Shown one piece after another: positions 47,086 to 60,100 of a stretch of 64,000 nucleotides of DNA (position 1 is the first letter of the stretch; every line of letters starts with the position of its first letter). The stretch is taken from positions 3,100,001 through 3,164,000 of the forward strand of contig NC_088714.1 in NCBI RefSeq assembly GCF_963576615.1. The letters are read 5' to 3'. The position numbers were made by a program, and so were the translations under genes. This stretch comes from Watersipora subatra (Eukaryota > Bryozoa > Gymnolaemata > Cheilostomatida > Watersiporidae). The notes beneath the pieces are model-generated. The model was not told where the DNA came from. It saw nothing but the letters and a program-made list of their open reading frames with translations, and did no database searches.

Positions 47086-49080
47086 TCAAAGGTGAGCTGG
47101 CTCAAATAAAAATAACAGAATAACCAACAGTAATCGATGCTCACTAAAACCGAGAACAATGTGGAAACCAACACAAAGTATTATTAGCAAAAGCAACATG
47201 GCTAACCTAAGTAATGCGAGGATTGTGGCTATCTCCATTTGACAAATCCTGAATTATGTCCCGCATGTGCGGAGGACCATAAGCAATGCAAACAAGGTCA
47301 AGACAATTGAAAAGGAAATCGAAAACTACACAAAACAGCCCTACCAAACCGAAAATATTTGAGCATCATAAGATGATTTTTAGCTCATCATATTGTATTT
47401 TGATTCTAGAAGTATTAGTCAAATTCAGATTGACAATGTGCTTTTTTACAAATCTTTTCTTTTTTGCTTTCTTTACCGGGAGCACACAATGATGAGAATT
47501 GGAGCATTCGCTGAAGGAGAACCAGTCTCCCTAAGCGCACACAAAAAAGTATACCACCAAAGTTACCTAGTTCAAACCATCCGTGATATGAGAGAGGACA
47601 TCAGAGAGATGTCACCCATGCAAAACATATAAACAGTAATATGCTGTCACACAAGTACACCCTAACTCAAAGTCTAAAAAAACGATAGGCTTTCACTGCG
47701 ATTTATACTATTGTTGTAGGGAAATATCATTAAAACAAGCTATACATGCAATATACAGAAACAGAAGGACATTCAAGACATCCAATAATTTAAAAATATA
47801 AAGCAACAACAAGCAAGCTAGAAACTCTCAAGTGGAAGGAATTTCCACAGAAGATGAGTCAATCGCCCTGCCAACCACCAAAGTCAATTAGATCTATTCC
47901 AAACACGAACAAAACAACTGGAGTTACTCATCATTTTATAATCAGTACACACCCATGATGTACTCAAGACAAGTCCTCTCAAATGCCAACCCTCTACAAC
48001 ACAAAGAACAGAACCCGAGTGCATAAACACCTTCTCACAGGCTAACAGAAACAGATCTATAAAACAGAACAGCTTCCATGACTCCACCTCTTTCTCTTGC
48101 GCCTGCAGAGCTTCTCTCCCCTCTGTTTGCTGAGGTTCTTTTCTTTGTCTGTGGCACCTGCTCTCTCTTTATCGAGCGCCTGGTGAGGCTCTTTCCCCCT
48201 ACCTGTGGAGCCTTTTTCTCTCTGTTTGCTGAGGCCTCTTTTCCTTCCCTGTCAGGTCTCCTAGTTTAACTGCTGAGCCTCCCTACCTATAGACTGTCAT
48301 AATTCTAGTTGGAGTGTCGAAACTTGCAGCCGTACGAGACCGAGCAAAGAACATGGATGACCGTTCGAGTAAGGATGAACTTTTATTGGCTATTTTAACT
48401 TTTTGTCATTAACATTATTATTTTAGAATATTGTTAGTTGCGTATTTTAATTTTTAAACTTGTAGAATAAAGATGTATCTTTTACTGGTAAATATCGTAT
48501 ATAAACGATATATTATAAGTGATATACCGGTAAGTATTGCTTCCAATAGCTCCAACTTTGTTGTCAACCGGAAAAGATTAAATCAATACTGAGACAATGG
48601 TTCCCAAGTCCCAGCTTTTGCTGGTGCTGAAGACTGTACGGAGTCCGTACTACGGCCACAGATAAATACGCAGTTGATAAGATGCATGTTAGTTCATCTT
48701 AAGTCTCATTTGTTAGTCAACACTGTTGTATACTTTCTGTTTGTAATACTTGTAAACTTTCTTTTTGGTTATTATTGTAGTTCAATGTAATATAATTTGA
48801 TAGAATAGAACCATTGATAGAATAGAACATTTAAGTGCTAACAGCTACTAAACTACTAACAATCTAATATTCCTCCAAACTAAACCTTAACAAGAAAGCA
48901 TATCACAAACACGCAGGTAGCTTAACGCATTCACTAGTACTTAAATCAGTAGTAATAAAATTATTTCACACAAGCATGGAATAACTTGACAAAGCCAATA
49001 TAATACTGATGTTGTGTGTGGATTCGGTTTAATGATGAATAACATAAATTTATCCCAAATCCCACACACAACACTATCAA
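47086..49080. other. Region without an assigned gene
   Basis: Contains short frames at 47210-47310 (CEDCGYLHL...CPACAEDHKQC, zinc-knuckle-like) and 47488-47632, neither assignable, and a CT-rich imperfectly repeated stretch at 48080-48280. It may contain the missing PSMB4 first exon, but I could not identify it. Confidence 0.4.
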
Positions 49081-49779
49081 GTGCTTAGAAGTTCTACATC
49101 GACTGAGGCCTCTGAGTCCAAAATGATTTTTAATGTAACAAAGTGTCAAATTGTAAATTTTAATTTCACGTCAGACTCTGGCGTCCCAGCTGAGTACAAC
49201 CTTTATAATACCAATCTGGAAGTTGTGGATAGCTTTAAATATTTGGGCGTGATTATTACAAATACATTGAGCTGGGACCACCATATAACATCGATTTGTA
49301 CCAAAGCATTACAAACCTTGGGAATGATAAAACGGGTTCTTTTTAATGCTCCTAATAAAGTAAAGAAAATCGCATATTTGACTTTATGTAGACCCGCCTT
49401 GGAGTACGCTTGTGAGGTCTGGGACCCTTTTTTAGTCAAACACATATCTCAAATTGAATTTATACAAAGAAGAGCCGTGAGATTTATATGTAATTTGAAA
49501 GGAGTTGCTAGCGTAACGGAAGCTCGAGAGAATATCCAGTTGGAAGTTTTAGAGATCAGAAGAAAACGAGCAAGACTCAACCTTTTAATAAACATTTTAT
49601 CTAATAGCACACACTCAGCGCTAATTGAAAGTTTTAAATTTTTAATGTCCCAACCACACCAGTATGACACCAGATCATCTCGGTCTAACGCTCCAAAGGC
49701 AATCGCCTGCAACACAAACACATATTTTAACAGCTTCATTCCACGAACTTCTCGGGATATTAGATTGGGAGATCATTAG
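49081..49779 (+). pseudogene. 5'-truncated non-LTR retrotransposon reverse transcriptase
   Basis: A single 232-codon frame matching the C-terminal part of Jockey/CR1-type reverse transcriptases: MIFNVTKCQIVNF, then FKYLGVIITNTLSWDHHI, then LTLCRPALEYACEVWDPF and IEFIQRRAVRFI. The catalytic YxDD region and endonuclease are absent, so the copy starts downstream of the active site. An AATAAATAAAA tail-like run occurs about 160 bases after the stop. Confidence 0.85.
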
Positions 49780-51176
49780 AACAGGAAAGTTTTATTAATT
49801 GATGTTTTAAATTCACTTGTTCAAATAGATAAATTTTTATTCTTATACAATCTATGCAAACGGTCTCCACTTCCTCCTTTTGAGGTCTCGAGACTCTTTT
49901 TAATCAGAATCAGAATCGACTGAGGTAATAATTGAGGTAGCTCATAAATAAATAAAAGTTTTTAAGACAGATTATTATAAAATTAGCAAACTGATATTAT
50001 AAATGCACCGCAATAACGAGGATCCAGCGTTCTGAATGACTAGCGAACATTGAAATATGGCAAGTCATTGTAAAATATCAGCTGGTAAAACGAATCCATA
50101 CTGCATAGTAATTCACGATCTATATTACTCACACTGTCCTTTGAGTTTCACTCGTTTTGTGCAAACTCGTCTGACGAGGGAAGTTATAAAATTGGCCAGG
50201 TGCTGGTCCATTTTGCCAAAAAGTTGAAGGTTGTTGTCTAATTTCAGCCATTTTTTATTACGAAGTAACGTATCAAGTCATTCGATATTTTCTTCCAGCC
50301 TTGGTTCAATATCGATGGCATAAGTCACAGCATGTAGCTACGAATTAAACTGAATGGGAGCAAGGGTAATGTTGGCGAGTCAACAGTCGTCAAAAAGTAA
50401 CAACCGCTGCATGTATTTTAAAACTCGGTCCGTTTCACATATTATGGAATCGCTGCTTTACAAATGGCCCGACCAAATCATTCTATAATGAATAACTAGT
50501 ACCGCAGAGAAAAGACTTTCGCTGCTTAACTGCGATTAATTTGTGTAAATTATATTTTTTATATTAAAATATCAAATATTGTAAGTTTAATTACGCTTGT
50601 GGGCATTCGAGAATATAAACGGCCACTGGCATTATTTCACAGATAGTTTATAAATTTTCACTAACCGTTCAACGTTTGCTTCAAGCAGGTGAATTAGGTA
50701 AGTAGCACAGCGGAATTTAAATAATTGAGGTGTTTCCATTTATTTTTATTAATTCTATTAATAAGTCTATTCAATTTTCCAACTAAACGATGTCAAACAA
50801 AATTAATTTTATTTGTCATTACACGAATATTAAAACGGGTATTTTTTAAAGTTAAGCTCTAATAATTCTAAAAGGCTGCTTGTTATTTGTGTTGTTCGTT
50901 TGAATAATCGAGCTAGGTTGTAGTTGATGTGATCTGAGTTTATCCGTATGACATGCTTGCAGTTGCATCTATTATACGACATTGGTTAATGATTATATTT
51001 TCCTGCAGTGATAGTGCTGGAGTATTTTTGTAACATTATTTTAAATTGTTGCAGTGCCATAAAATATTGTGGCGTTAAAAGTGATATACACAGTTCTTGT
51101 CATGTAGGCTACCAGTCCCCACTCCTGACCATAACCTCAAGTCTTTGGATCAACCAATATTCATGACCAAAACCAG
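49780..51176. other. Upstream region of the F-box gene
   Basis: Between the retrotransposon remnant and the first recognised F-box exon. AT-rich, with no repeats or open frames of note. CATGTAG at about 51106 could be an acceptor for a 5' untranslated exon. Confidence 0.4.
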
Positions 51177-54100
51177 ATGATCATGATGAAAACCAGATCC
51201 CAGCGCACGCAGTTGAAAAGCCAGAAGCTAAGTGGGTCTCACACAATCATGAAGCTGGTAAGATATTGAACTGTAATATTTTTATCAATGGATCAACATT
51301 GATGATCAGACCTGCCAACCCAAGAGTGGGGCAATGCGTGAGATTTGGTTTTGGGGCAATTGATGTATCAATGATAGTATATATAAAATTGTGGAAATTG
51401 GGGCAAAAATCTCACGCATTTCTCACGCATTTTCATTTTTTCTTTGGGGTGATTGCGTGAGTCTCACGCCCAATGCGTGAGAGTTGGCAGGTATGTTGAT
51501 GATGTACTGAAATTGATGGTGATTCCTAAGCATAATTTATCTACTTCAGAAGTTATGAGCTTAATTCATCGTACTAAAACTGTAGTTGTCTAATAGTTTA
51601 GGGTGACTGAAGATGTACATACCTATGCAGTTTGTTCAATCGATCAATCAATGGCGCATGGAGCATAAGCTATGACCTTATAAACACACAATTGACCCAA
51701 GGCTGTAGTATGATGAGATCTTATTGAGATTTTAGAAGTCACCATAATATCTGTTCATAAAACTGTTCTATGTTTTAAGTCAATCTCTTGTGATTGCAGA
51801 AAAAATGCTATATTGACACGCTACCTGAGGAGGTCGTTTGTAAGATATTATCGTACCTCTCTCTTGCTGACCTCTGTAAGATGAACTACATGTCTAAGAA
51901 GTGGCAGAAGGCTGTCACTCATTTTCTCAGATACTGCACAACCATTTCCTTCGCAGATCCTGGTATGTAGAGGCTGTCGAGTTGGACAGGAGGTTTGGGT
52001 GAATGAAGCTATTTATAAAAATCAGGTCACCATTTTACTTTCTTTTCAATGCATATAGCTGTCATCACTCACTTGGTCTTTTTTATGGGCTTGTACACAA
52101 ATATAAATTGTCACAATAAGTTGCTTCGGCAAGGCGGAGTTAGTTCTCAAGCTATCGCATGACATATGTACTTTGGCACATTCTCAAGCTATTACGTGTC
52201 ATATCGGGAAGGATACGCAGTGACCATTTTTTTCTCTGCACTAGTAAACACCAGCCACTTTGAGTTCGTAAATAGTAAATATATTTGTACAATGCAATGT
52301 CCCAGTAAAAGTATTCATAGCCAAGATAACAATCGTGTCAGAACTCCATATCAATTGAATCAGCTACGCTCTTGCAGGTCTTCATATATGTGCCTTTGAC
52401 TCGGGGACCGACTGGTTCTTTCTCTTCCGGTTTGCTTCTTTCTTTTGGTTCAGCTGGGTCAGGCCGTTGTCCTTTCAGTTGGTCAGGTCGGGTCGTTGTT
52501 GTTACAAGATAGTTGTCTACCTTAGTAGTGTTGAGTGATTCGAGTGTTGACGTTAATGTAAATAATCTAAGTGGCTGGCCAGCCTTAACAATAGTAATAA
52601 GTTTTAGCTGTAAACTGATTGTCTAACGCTATCGTCCTATACCATGCTTGAACCGTAGTCTCGTGAACTCTTGTTGGTGTTGCACTATTGAACTATTGGC
52701 TAATTCAGTGCTATTATAAATCTAATTGGTTAATACATGACATAACATCCTCCCTTTTTTCTCGAAAAGACGAACTATAAAATATGACGAATGAGTGAGT
52801 AAGATAATAACAAACTAATATAAAAGACTATGTACAATGTTAGTGAGTAGCTGGTTAGAGCTACTCCATGTCGAACTCTGCAAACCTTCGTGGCAGAGTC
52901 CTCAGATTTGCTCTCCGACATTTTCTGGGTGTCAAGGTTGGAGCACCCGGTGAACCTGCTGAGGTATCAAGAGCTGTTGCCTATCTGTTTCCGATGATCT
53001 CTGTTCAGTGTTCTCTCCGTTAGCTGAAGCAGACATGTTAGCACTAAGATCAGGCTTTAGGTGAACTCGGTTACGCCTCAGAGTAGAAGAATCAGTCTCA
53101 ACGATGTATGACCTGGGATTCTGATGATGAGATTTAACCTGAGCCTGACGCCACCTGTCTTCATGACCAGTACGAACAAGTACCTGATCTCTTTTATGAA
53201 GAGGTTTGAGTGCATGAGCACTTCGATCATGGATAGTCTTTTGAGATGTTTGACGAAGTAGCAGATCCTCTTTTGCCTCTGGTACTGAGGGCATCATCGT
53301 CTCTGTGGTAAGGCTGAACATTAATCCTGAGAGGGGTGTCTGTCGGTAAGCTAACAGTGCTGCATACACATCACTACCTGAATCATTAGCCTTTCTCATG
53401 AATTGTTTCACAGTTTGAACGTAGCGTTCTGCCATACCATTTCAACGCGGGTAGTTTGGGCTAGATGTTATGACATTGAACTCCCACTCTTTTGCAAAAC
53501 TAGCCAAGCAAGCACTACCAAATGGCATGTTATCGGCCATGATCGCTACAGGAATTCCATGGACATCAAATATGGACTTCAAAGCAGAGACTACATCTTC
53601 ACTCCTTTTCTGTTTCAAAACTCGTAGCTCTGGAAAGTGAGAGAAGAAATCAACAACAAGAAGATAGCTCTTTCCTTGAAACTCTAAAATGTTCATTCCC
53701 ACTTTGTTCCAAGGAAGACTGGGAACCTCATGAGGTATAAGTGGCTCTTTTTGTTAGTGATTAGCAAACCTTTGACATGTTGGACAACGAGATACCATCT
53801 CTTTAATGCCTGAAGATATACCAGGCCAGTATATGCTCTGACGAGCTCGATCTGTACATTTTTGCATGCCTAGATGACCTTGGTGAACTCTGCTGAGGTA
53901 GTCTTTTCTAAGAGTACTAGGTACGACTAGTTGCTCACAACGATAAATAAGCCATGTTGAATATGCAGCTCATCTCTAACTGACCAGAAAGGAAGAATGG
54001 AGCGAGGAACTTGTCTTCTACTAGGCCAACCTTTCATTATAGTTTGTCTAAGCTCTCATTACAAGGTCCGACTGGTATGCAGCGGATAAGATGCCTTAAG

Positions 54101-57100
54101 CTTATTCTTCTATTTGGACAGTATGTATCATTACCACTTCTTCCTCCATATCACCTGATTCATTAGCTAGTTATGCTCTAGAGAGTGTATCTGCCAAATA
54201 CAAAAACTTGCCAGGAACATAGGAAACTCGTCGTATGTCATACCTGAGCAGTCTTAGCAATAGTCTCTGAAGACGAGGCTTGGCTCGGTGCAGAGCCTTT
54301 TTAACAATGGTGACCCAAAGGGTTGTTGTCAGTCTGTATGTCTATTTGCCTCCCATAGATATAACCATGAAATTTCTCACATCTAAAGACAACGGCAAGT
54401 AATTCTTTGTCAATTTGAGGCCAGTTCTGTTCAGTTTCGGTCAAAGCTCTGGAAGCATAAGCTACTGGATGGTTGTCTTGCAGTAGCACAGCACCAAGTC
54501 CAGATTGTGATGAGTCCACCTGCAAAGTTGTTGGCTTGGTGACATCAAAATAGTGCAGTACTGGCGAAGAAGTGAGACGTTCTTTGATCTTTGACATAGC
54601 TCCTTCTTGTTCATAGCCCCATTTCCATTCAGCATCAGACTTCAGGAGAACTCTAAGGGGTTCTGTAATTGTGGATATGTCTGGAATAAATCCTCTCAAA
54701 AAATTAAGTGTGCTGAGCACTCTTTGGATACCAAGTCTGTCAGTAGGATTGGGCATTTCGTTTATGGCCTTAACCTTTGTAGGGTCTGGTTTCAGTCCCT
54801 CTGCTGAAACAATGTGACCTAAATAGGTTACCTCAGATTTGTTGAGTTGTATCTTCTCTGGATTGAACTTCACATTGTGTTTCTGAGCACAATTTAGCAG
54901 TTCTCTCAAGTTTTTGTCATGATCTGCTTGGTCTTTGCCAAAGAGGATAAGGTCGTCAAAATACATGGCCACATGGAGATGTCCAAACACCTCTTCAACC
55001 CTCTTCTCAAACACCTCCGCCGAGGAGTTAATGCCAAATGGTAATCTCTTGAAAGCAAATCTGCCAAAGGGAGTGTTGAATGTCGTGAGTAGCTGACTAC
55101 CCTCATCTAGTGGTACATGCCAATATCCATGTTTCATATCTAATATAGAGAAAATCTTCATCCCGGCAAACTTGTGTGCTATGTCATCAAGAGTTGGTAT
55201 ATGGTGATGCTCCCTCAGCATGGCCTTGTTGAGCTCTCGCGGATCTAGACATATCCAAACATTGCCATCTTTTTTTTCCACCACCACCATACTGCTGACC
55301 CATTCTGTGGGCTGATCAATGTCAGCAATGATGCCATTTTCTGAAGCTCATTTTTCACCTTGTCCATCATAGATAGAGGTATACGTCTAGGTCTGCCAAT
55401 AACAGGAACAACATGTGGATCAACTCTGATGGTGTGTTTGCGACTTAGACAGCCCATACCCTCAAAACAGTCTTGAAACTCTTACACTATGTCATCAGCA
55501 TTAACATTGTCAAGGTGCTTAACTAATCCCAAGTTTATGCAGGATGACAGGCCAAGAATAGGTGGAAGATTTGCATCTACAAGTTCAAACCACACTTCAT
55601 GCCTAGTGGTCTGATCACTTGATAGTGTTACTTTGGCTTTGCCCACATTACCAATCCGAAGCTGAGTGTAAGAGGTCAGACCTGCTGGGCTGGATATTTG
55701 CTTTCAGATCTTCAGCTACAGTTAAAGGAAGAACATTGACTTCTGCCCCAGTGTCTATCTTGAACGTTATCTGCTTTTGTCTTTGTCCATGTGTTAACAA
55801 GTATTTCTTCGTCCAAGTCCTTTCCGTGCCCTCATCCCCCTCTATGAGACCTATGAAGTAGTCCTTAACATCCATTCTTCCTGTAGAGGAGACAACACTG
55901 CTCACATCCTTACTTGAACAAACTTTCTAAAAGTGGTTCTACTTGTTGCACTTCCGTCATGTCTGGCCAAATGCTAGACACTTGCCCTTGACATGATCAT
56001 AGCCACAAAACTTACAGGTGAACTTGCATGGAGCTGGTGTAGGAGGATGCTTAGATGTGTCACTGCTGCTCACAGTGCTCACTGATTTGCTCCCGACAAT
56101 GTTCTCTAGTTGTGATTTGGTGACCTCTGATGCTCTTATAATGTCTATTGCGCGATTTAGTGTAATCTGATGATCCATGAGAAGCTTCTCTTTAAGTTTG
56201 GTGTTAGTAATATCAAATGCACACATGCAGAGCATCATCATTTCTCTAGTTTCACCAAACTCACACTTGGAAGCTTGAGTCCGTAACCGCTTTACAAACA
56301 TATCTATAGTTTCACCTTCAGACTGTGTTAGTGACCAAAACACATACCACTCGTATAGCCTATTACGGCGAGGGTTAAAGTAAGTTTCAAATTTTTCTAG
56401 TACATCAGGAAGTCTTGTTTCTAGTTCAGGAGGGTCTACTGTACTATCAAACTCAAATTGGTCGAGTATCTCAACAGCTTCTTCACCAATACAGTGGCGC
56501 AAAATGGCAATTTGTCTTAACCAGATGGGACCGTTTGCATTTGGATAATTACCATCCTCCCCTCTAGGAGCAGCAATCAAATTCACAGCAGTCAGGTAGT
56601 TCTCAAAATTCCTCCTCCAACGTCTCCAGTTCTCAGCAACATTACCAGTGTCTAGGCATAACTCAGCAGGAGGGGACAGTCCTAATGCATCCATGTCACG
56701 AATACTCAAGACAACAAGATATCAACACAAATCACACGAAAGTAGTTCAATCAACACTAACACTTAGCAGTTCATAAACAATTTTCACAACACTTCAGCG
56801 TTGGGTCCGGTCACTCAGTCATTAGTTGAGTGCTTTAGCTGCCACCATGTTACAAGATAGTTGTTTACTTTGGTAGTGTTGAGTGATTCGAGTGTTGACG
56901 TTAATGTAAATAATCTAAGTGGCTGGCCAGCCCTAATAATAGTAATAAGTTTTAGCTGTAAACTGATTGTCTAACGCTATCGTCCTATTCCATGCTTGAA
57001 CCGTAGTCTCGTGAACTCTCGTTGTTGTTGCACTATTGAACTATTGGCTAATCCAGTGTTATCATAAATCTAATTGGTTAATACATGACATAACAGTTGT

Positions 57101-60100
57101 CCTGCCAGCTCATCTCCTCTCAGCTCATTGATTTGTCAGCTCATCTGCAATCCAGCGTTCTTTGTAGGACATACCTCGGGCAGGCCTGGTGTAAGTGGAA
57201 CTGGATGCCAGGCTGTCAGCCTTTTGTGACTCTGTGAGGACATTGCTTGGTTTTTGCAAAGCAATGGTGTCGACATTCTCGAACCAGCCCGGCTGCAACA
57301 TCCTTCTTCAGTGTTTTTTAAATTGGTAGTGATCAGTCTCTCTGTCTCCGACACATTCCCTGACTGCTGAACTTGTATACACAGCCCCAGCTTCCTCGTC
57401 TGAGTCTAGGAGGTACCGCAACTTATCCTCAAAAGTTGATCACGGTCCCAGTTCGCTCAACATGTCTTCCACAGAGAGTTGTTAAGCTCACCATTTGCCT
57501 GGTCCATCTCTGCTTCGTCGGTAAATAACGGTCTAGGACTTTCTGGCGCAAACTCCTTGTCGCAAACATTCTGGCACAAAACTTTTTTGCGCCAAAATAT
57601 TTAGCGGCGTTATTTTTACAATGAAGGAAATATTTATGCATGTATACAATGAATAAATCATCGATAGTAACAAGACAATTCAAAAAACATTTCATTCGTG
57701 AAACTTCACACAGGATATACATGTATATTCATTACTAAAATAAACTGAAAGTTTATTTTTCTAATATGATGCCAAACTATATATATGCCATATATAAATA
57801 TATATGCCAAACTAAAATTTTATTTCAGTTTGGCATATTTTACTCGTTCAGTTACTCGGCGTTTTATGCAAATTTAATGTGAGCCGCTTCATATGGTACA
57901 AATGATGATTCATATTCATTCTGGCGCTTATCACTTTTTTCACCTTTAATCACTACTTTGTTAATTCCATGAATGCTTACGTTCACATTGCCAAATTCGA
58001 TTAAAAGATCTCGTGAACAAATACCTGTGTCAAATACGTAAATGTAATCGTTATGTACAATTTTTCTTTTTCGTTTTGCTTAAAACTTGTTGAGCCGTAA
58101 TAACTCACAACGAAAGATCCATAAATTTGAACTCGTAACCTATGTCCGACTGTCTGTGCCAAAATTTTCTGCGCCAGAAATCGTCATCCCAAAAAGTATT
58201 GCACCAAAACGTCTGCACTAAAAAGTCCCATCCCCGGTAAATAATTGCGCGTGTCGAAGAGTGTTGTGTAGTTGTGGTTTAATAGCAGTCTCAGTTCTGC
58301 CCTGTACATCTGAGACAGCACTGTCTCACATCCGCTTGAATCTGTGTCCAGGATATATGACCGGCTTGGATAGGGATATCCTAGGATGGGTGCCGAGAAC
58401 ATGCAGATGCCAATTAAAAGTTTAAGTCAGTTTAGATGTACTGTTCGTACATCTACATATTATAGGATGTTTTTTGTCCACATCACTATTTAGCTGCTGT
58501 AAAAAGAGAGAGCAAAAATAAAAAGACCACTGCGAAAAATGGCATTACTAATCAAGGTGTCAGCGTGTGTAAGCAGCCGATATCTCAAGTCAGCATGCAC
58601 AATATGTCAATGAGTTCACGAAGTCCTTGTTTAGCGTTATTTCATACTTTCTCGATCTCGAGTCGCCTATCTTTATGGATGTAACGTGGAACTGAAACGC
58701 ATCAGTCAAAACGTGTGCAACACAGTTTTTACCATATGATGACAAAAAATTGTGTGTGATCTCATTGATAGTTGTGATAGTTTATAGTTGCAAGCATAGT
58801 TTTGTCAGTCATCTAGTCTGCTCATGTTAATAGAGTGAGCTAAGAAACTTGTCTGGTGAGTATAAAGTTATTGGATTGATAATAGTTGAAATTTTGAATT
58901 GAGAGTAAGTTTAGAATATTGGATGTTTCTAGTAATATCTTTTGAAGTTTTTGTAGCTGACCTATTCCTCCAATCTTCTATGTATCTATATATATATATT
59001 TCTCAAAGTATGTCCGTATGTCGTATATCTGTCTGTCATTCCGGCTTACCGCCATTAGAAGCCTAGCTCATTAAGCAGCTTACTGGAATTTTCCATTGGC
59101 AATGTGTCTGGCTAATAGCTTGAAAGTTGTTTGACAGAGTTTTAAAACCTTTACAGTTGTTTTCATTTTTCTCTTAATTTATTCCAACTACACAAAACAC
59201 TTCTCTCATGATATGTAGCTTGAAAGTTAGAATAGTAGATGTTGTTATATGTTAAACCATAACTGTCACGAACAACTTTTATTGTATTTATTAGGTAAAT
59301 CAGACACGCTGATTCCGATTTTGTACTCAAAATAACGATTAGTCCACTAACCTTCAAAGTCATTTAGGCTTTTGTAAAGCGTTTCAACATCCGTTTCGAA
59401 AACAACACAATCGGCATTACAAGCTCCGCTCATAAATATGTGACGAAACCTAGCTTGTTCAGAAACGGAAGTTAGGAATGTTTAGTCAGCTTTAGAATAA
59501 TAGAGATGGGTGTTTTAAAACCCATTATTATCTAAATCCAGCCTGTAAAATAATTTCAGTTTTTCATGAAAGGTATATAAACTATTTAAAATTGCTCGTA
59601 GCTTGTTACATGACGTTTAAATGGGCTGAGTGCCAAGAAAAATGATCTCAAAAAGCGCGGTTTTATCACAAGCTCGCGTTGTTATAGCGCTTTTTAAAAT
59701 ATGCAATGCTAAATAGCTTATCTACCTTTCAGAAAAGACTGATATTATTTTTAAGGCTGAATTTAGATTTTAATGGATTTTAAAACGCCCATCTCTATTA
59801 TTCTAAATCGGTCTAAACATCCCTACATAACTTCTGTTCCTAAAAAGCTAGGTTACGTCACATATTTATGGGCGGAGCTTGTTATGCCGATCGTGTTGTT
59901 TTTGAGACCGATATTAAAACGCTGTAAAAAAGCCTTCATTACGCTGAAAGTTAGTGGACTAATCTTTATTTTGAGTACAAAATCGGAATCAGCGTGTCTG
60001 ATTTACTTAGTAAATACGATAAAAGTTGTTCGTGACAGTTATGGTTTAAATACAAATCAATTTTCTGTCCAAAGACTTTTTTTACCTGGGCAACGCCGAG

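Larger units (their letters stand above)
52500..57095 (-). mobile_element. Ty3/Gypsy LTR retrotransposon, degenerate
   Basis: A 4.6-kb element in the minus orientation, with order LTR, gag, protease, reverse transcriptase, RNase H, integrase, LTR; RT before integrase is the Ty3/Gypsy arrangement. LTRs are 248 bp each, begin TGTTACAAG and end ACATAACA on the plus strand, and differ at about 11 positions by eye (about 95-96% identity). The 5-bp duplication GTTGT flanks it. In-frame stops and frameshifts show it is not autonomous. It is inserted in the intron between F-box exons 51962 and 60534, antisense to the gene. Confidence 0.95.

Noticed and set aside
47210-47310. Zinc-knuckle-like CEDCGYLHL...CPAC on the plus strand and a 29-codon frame on the minus strand
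   Set aside because: Too short, with no adjoining gag or other domain; both strands are open, so coding direction cannot be decided.
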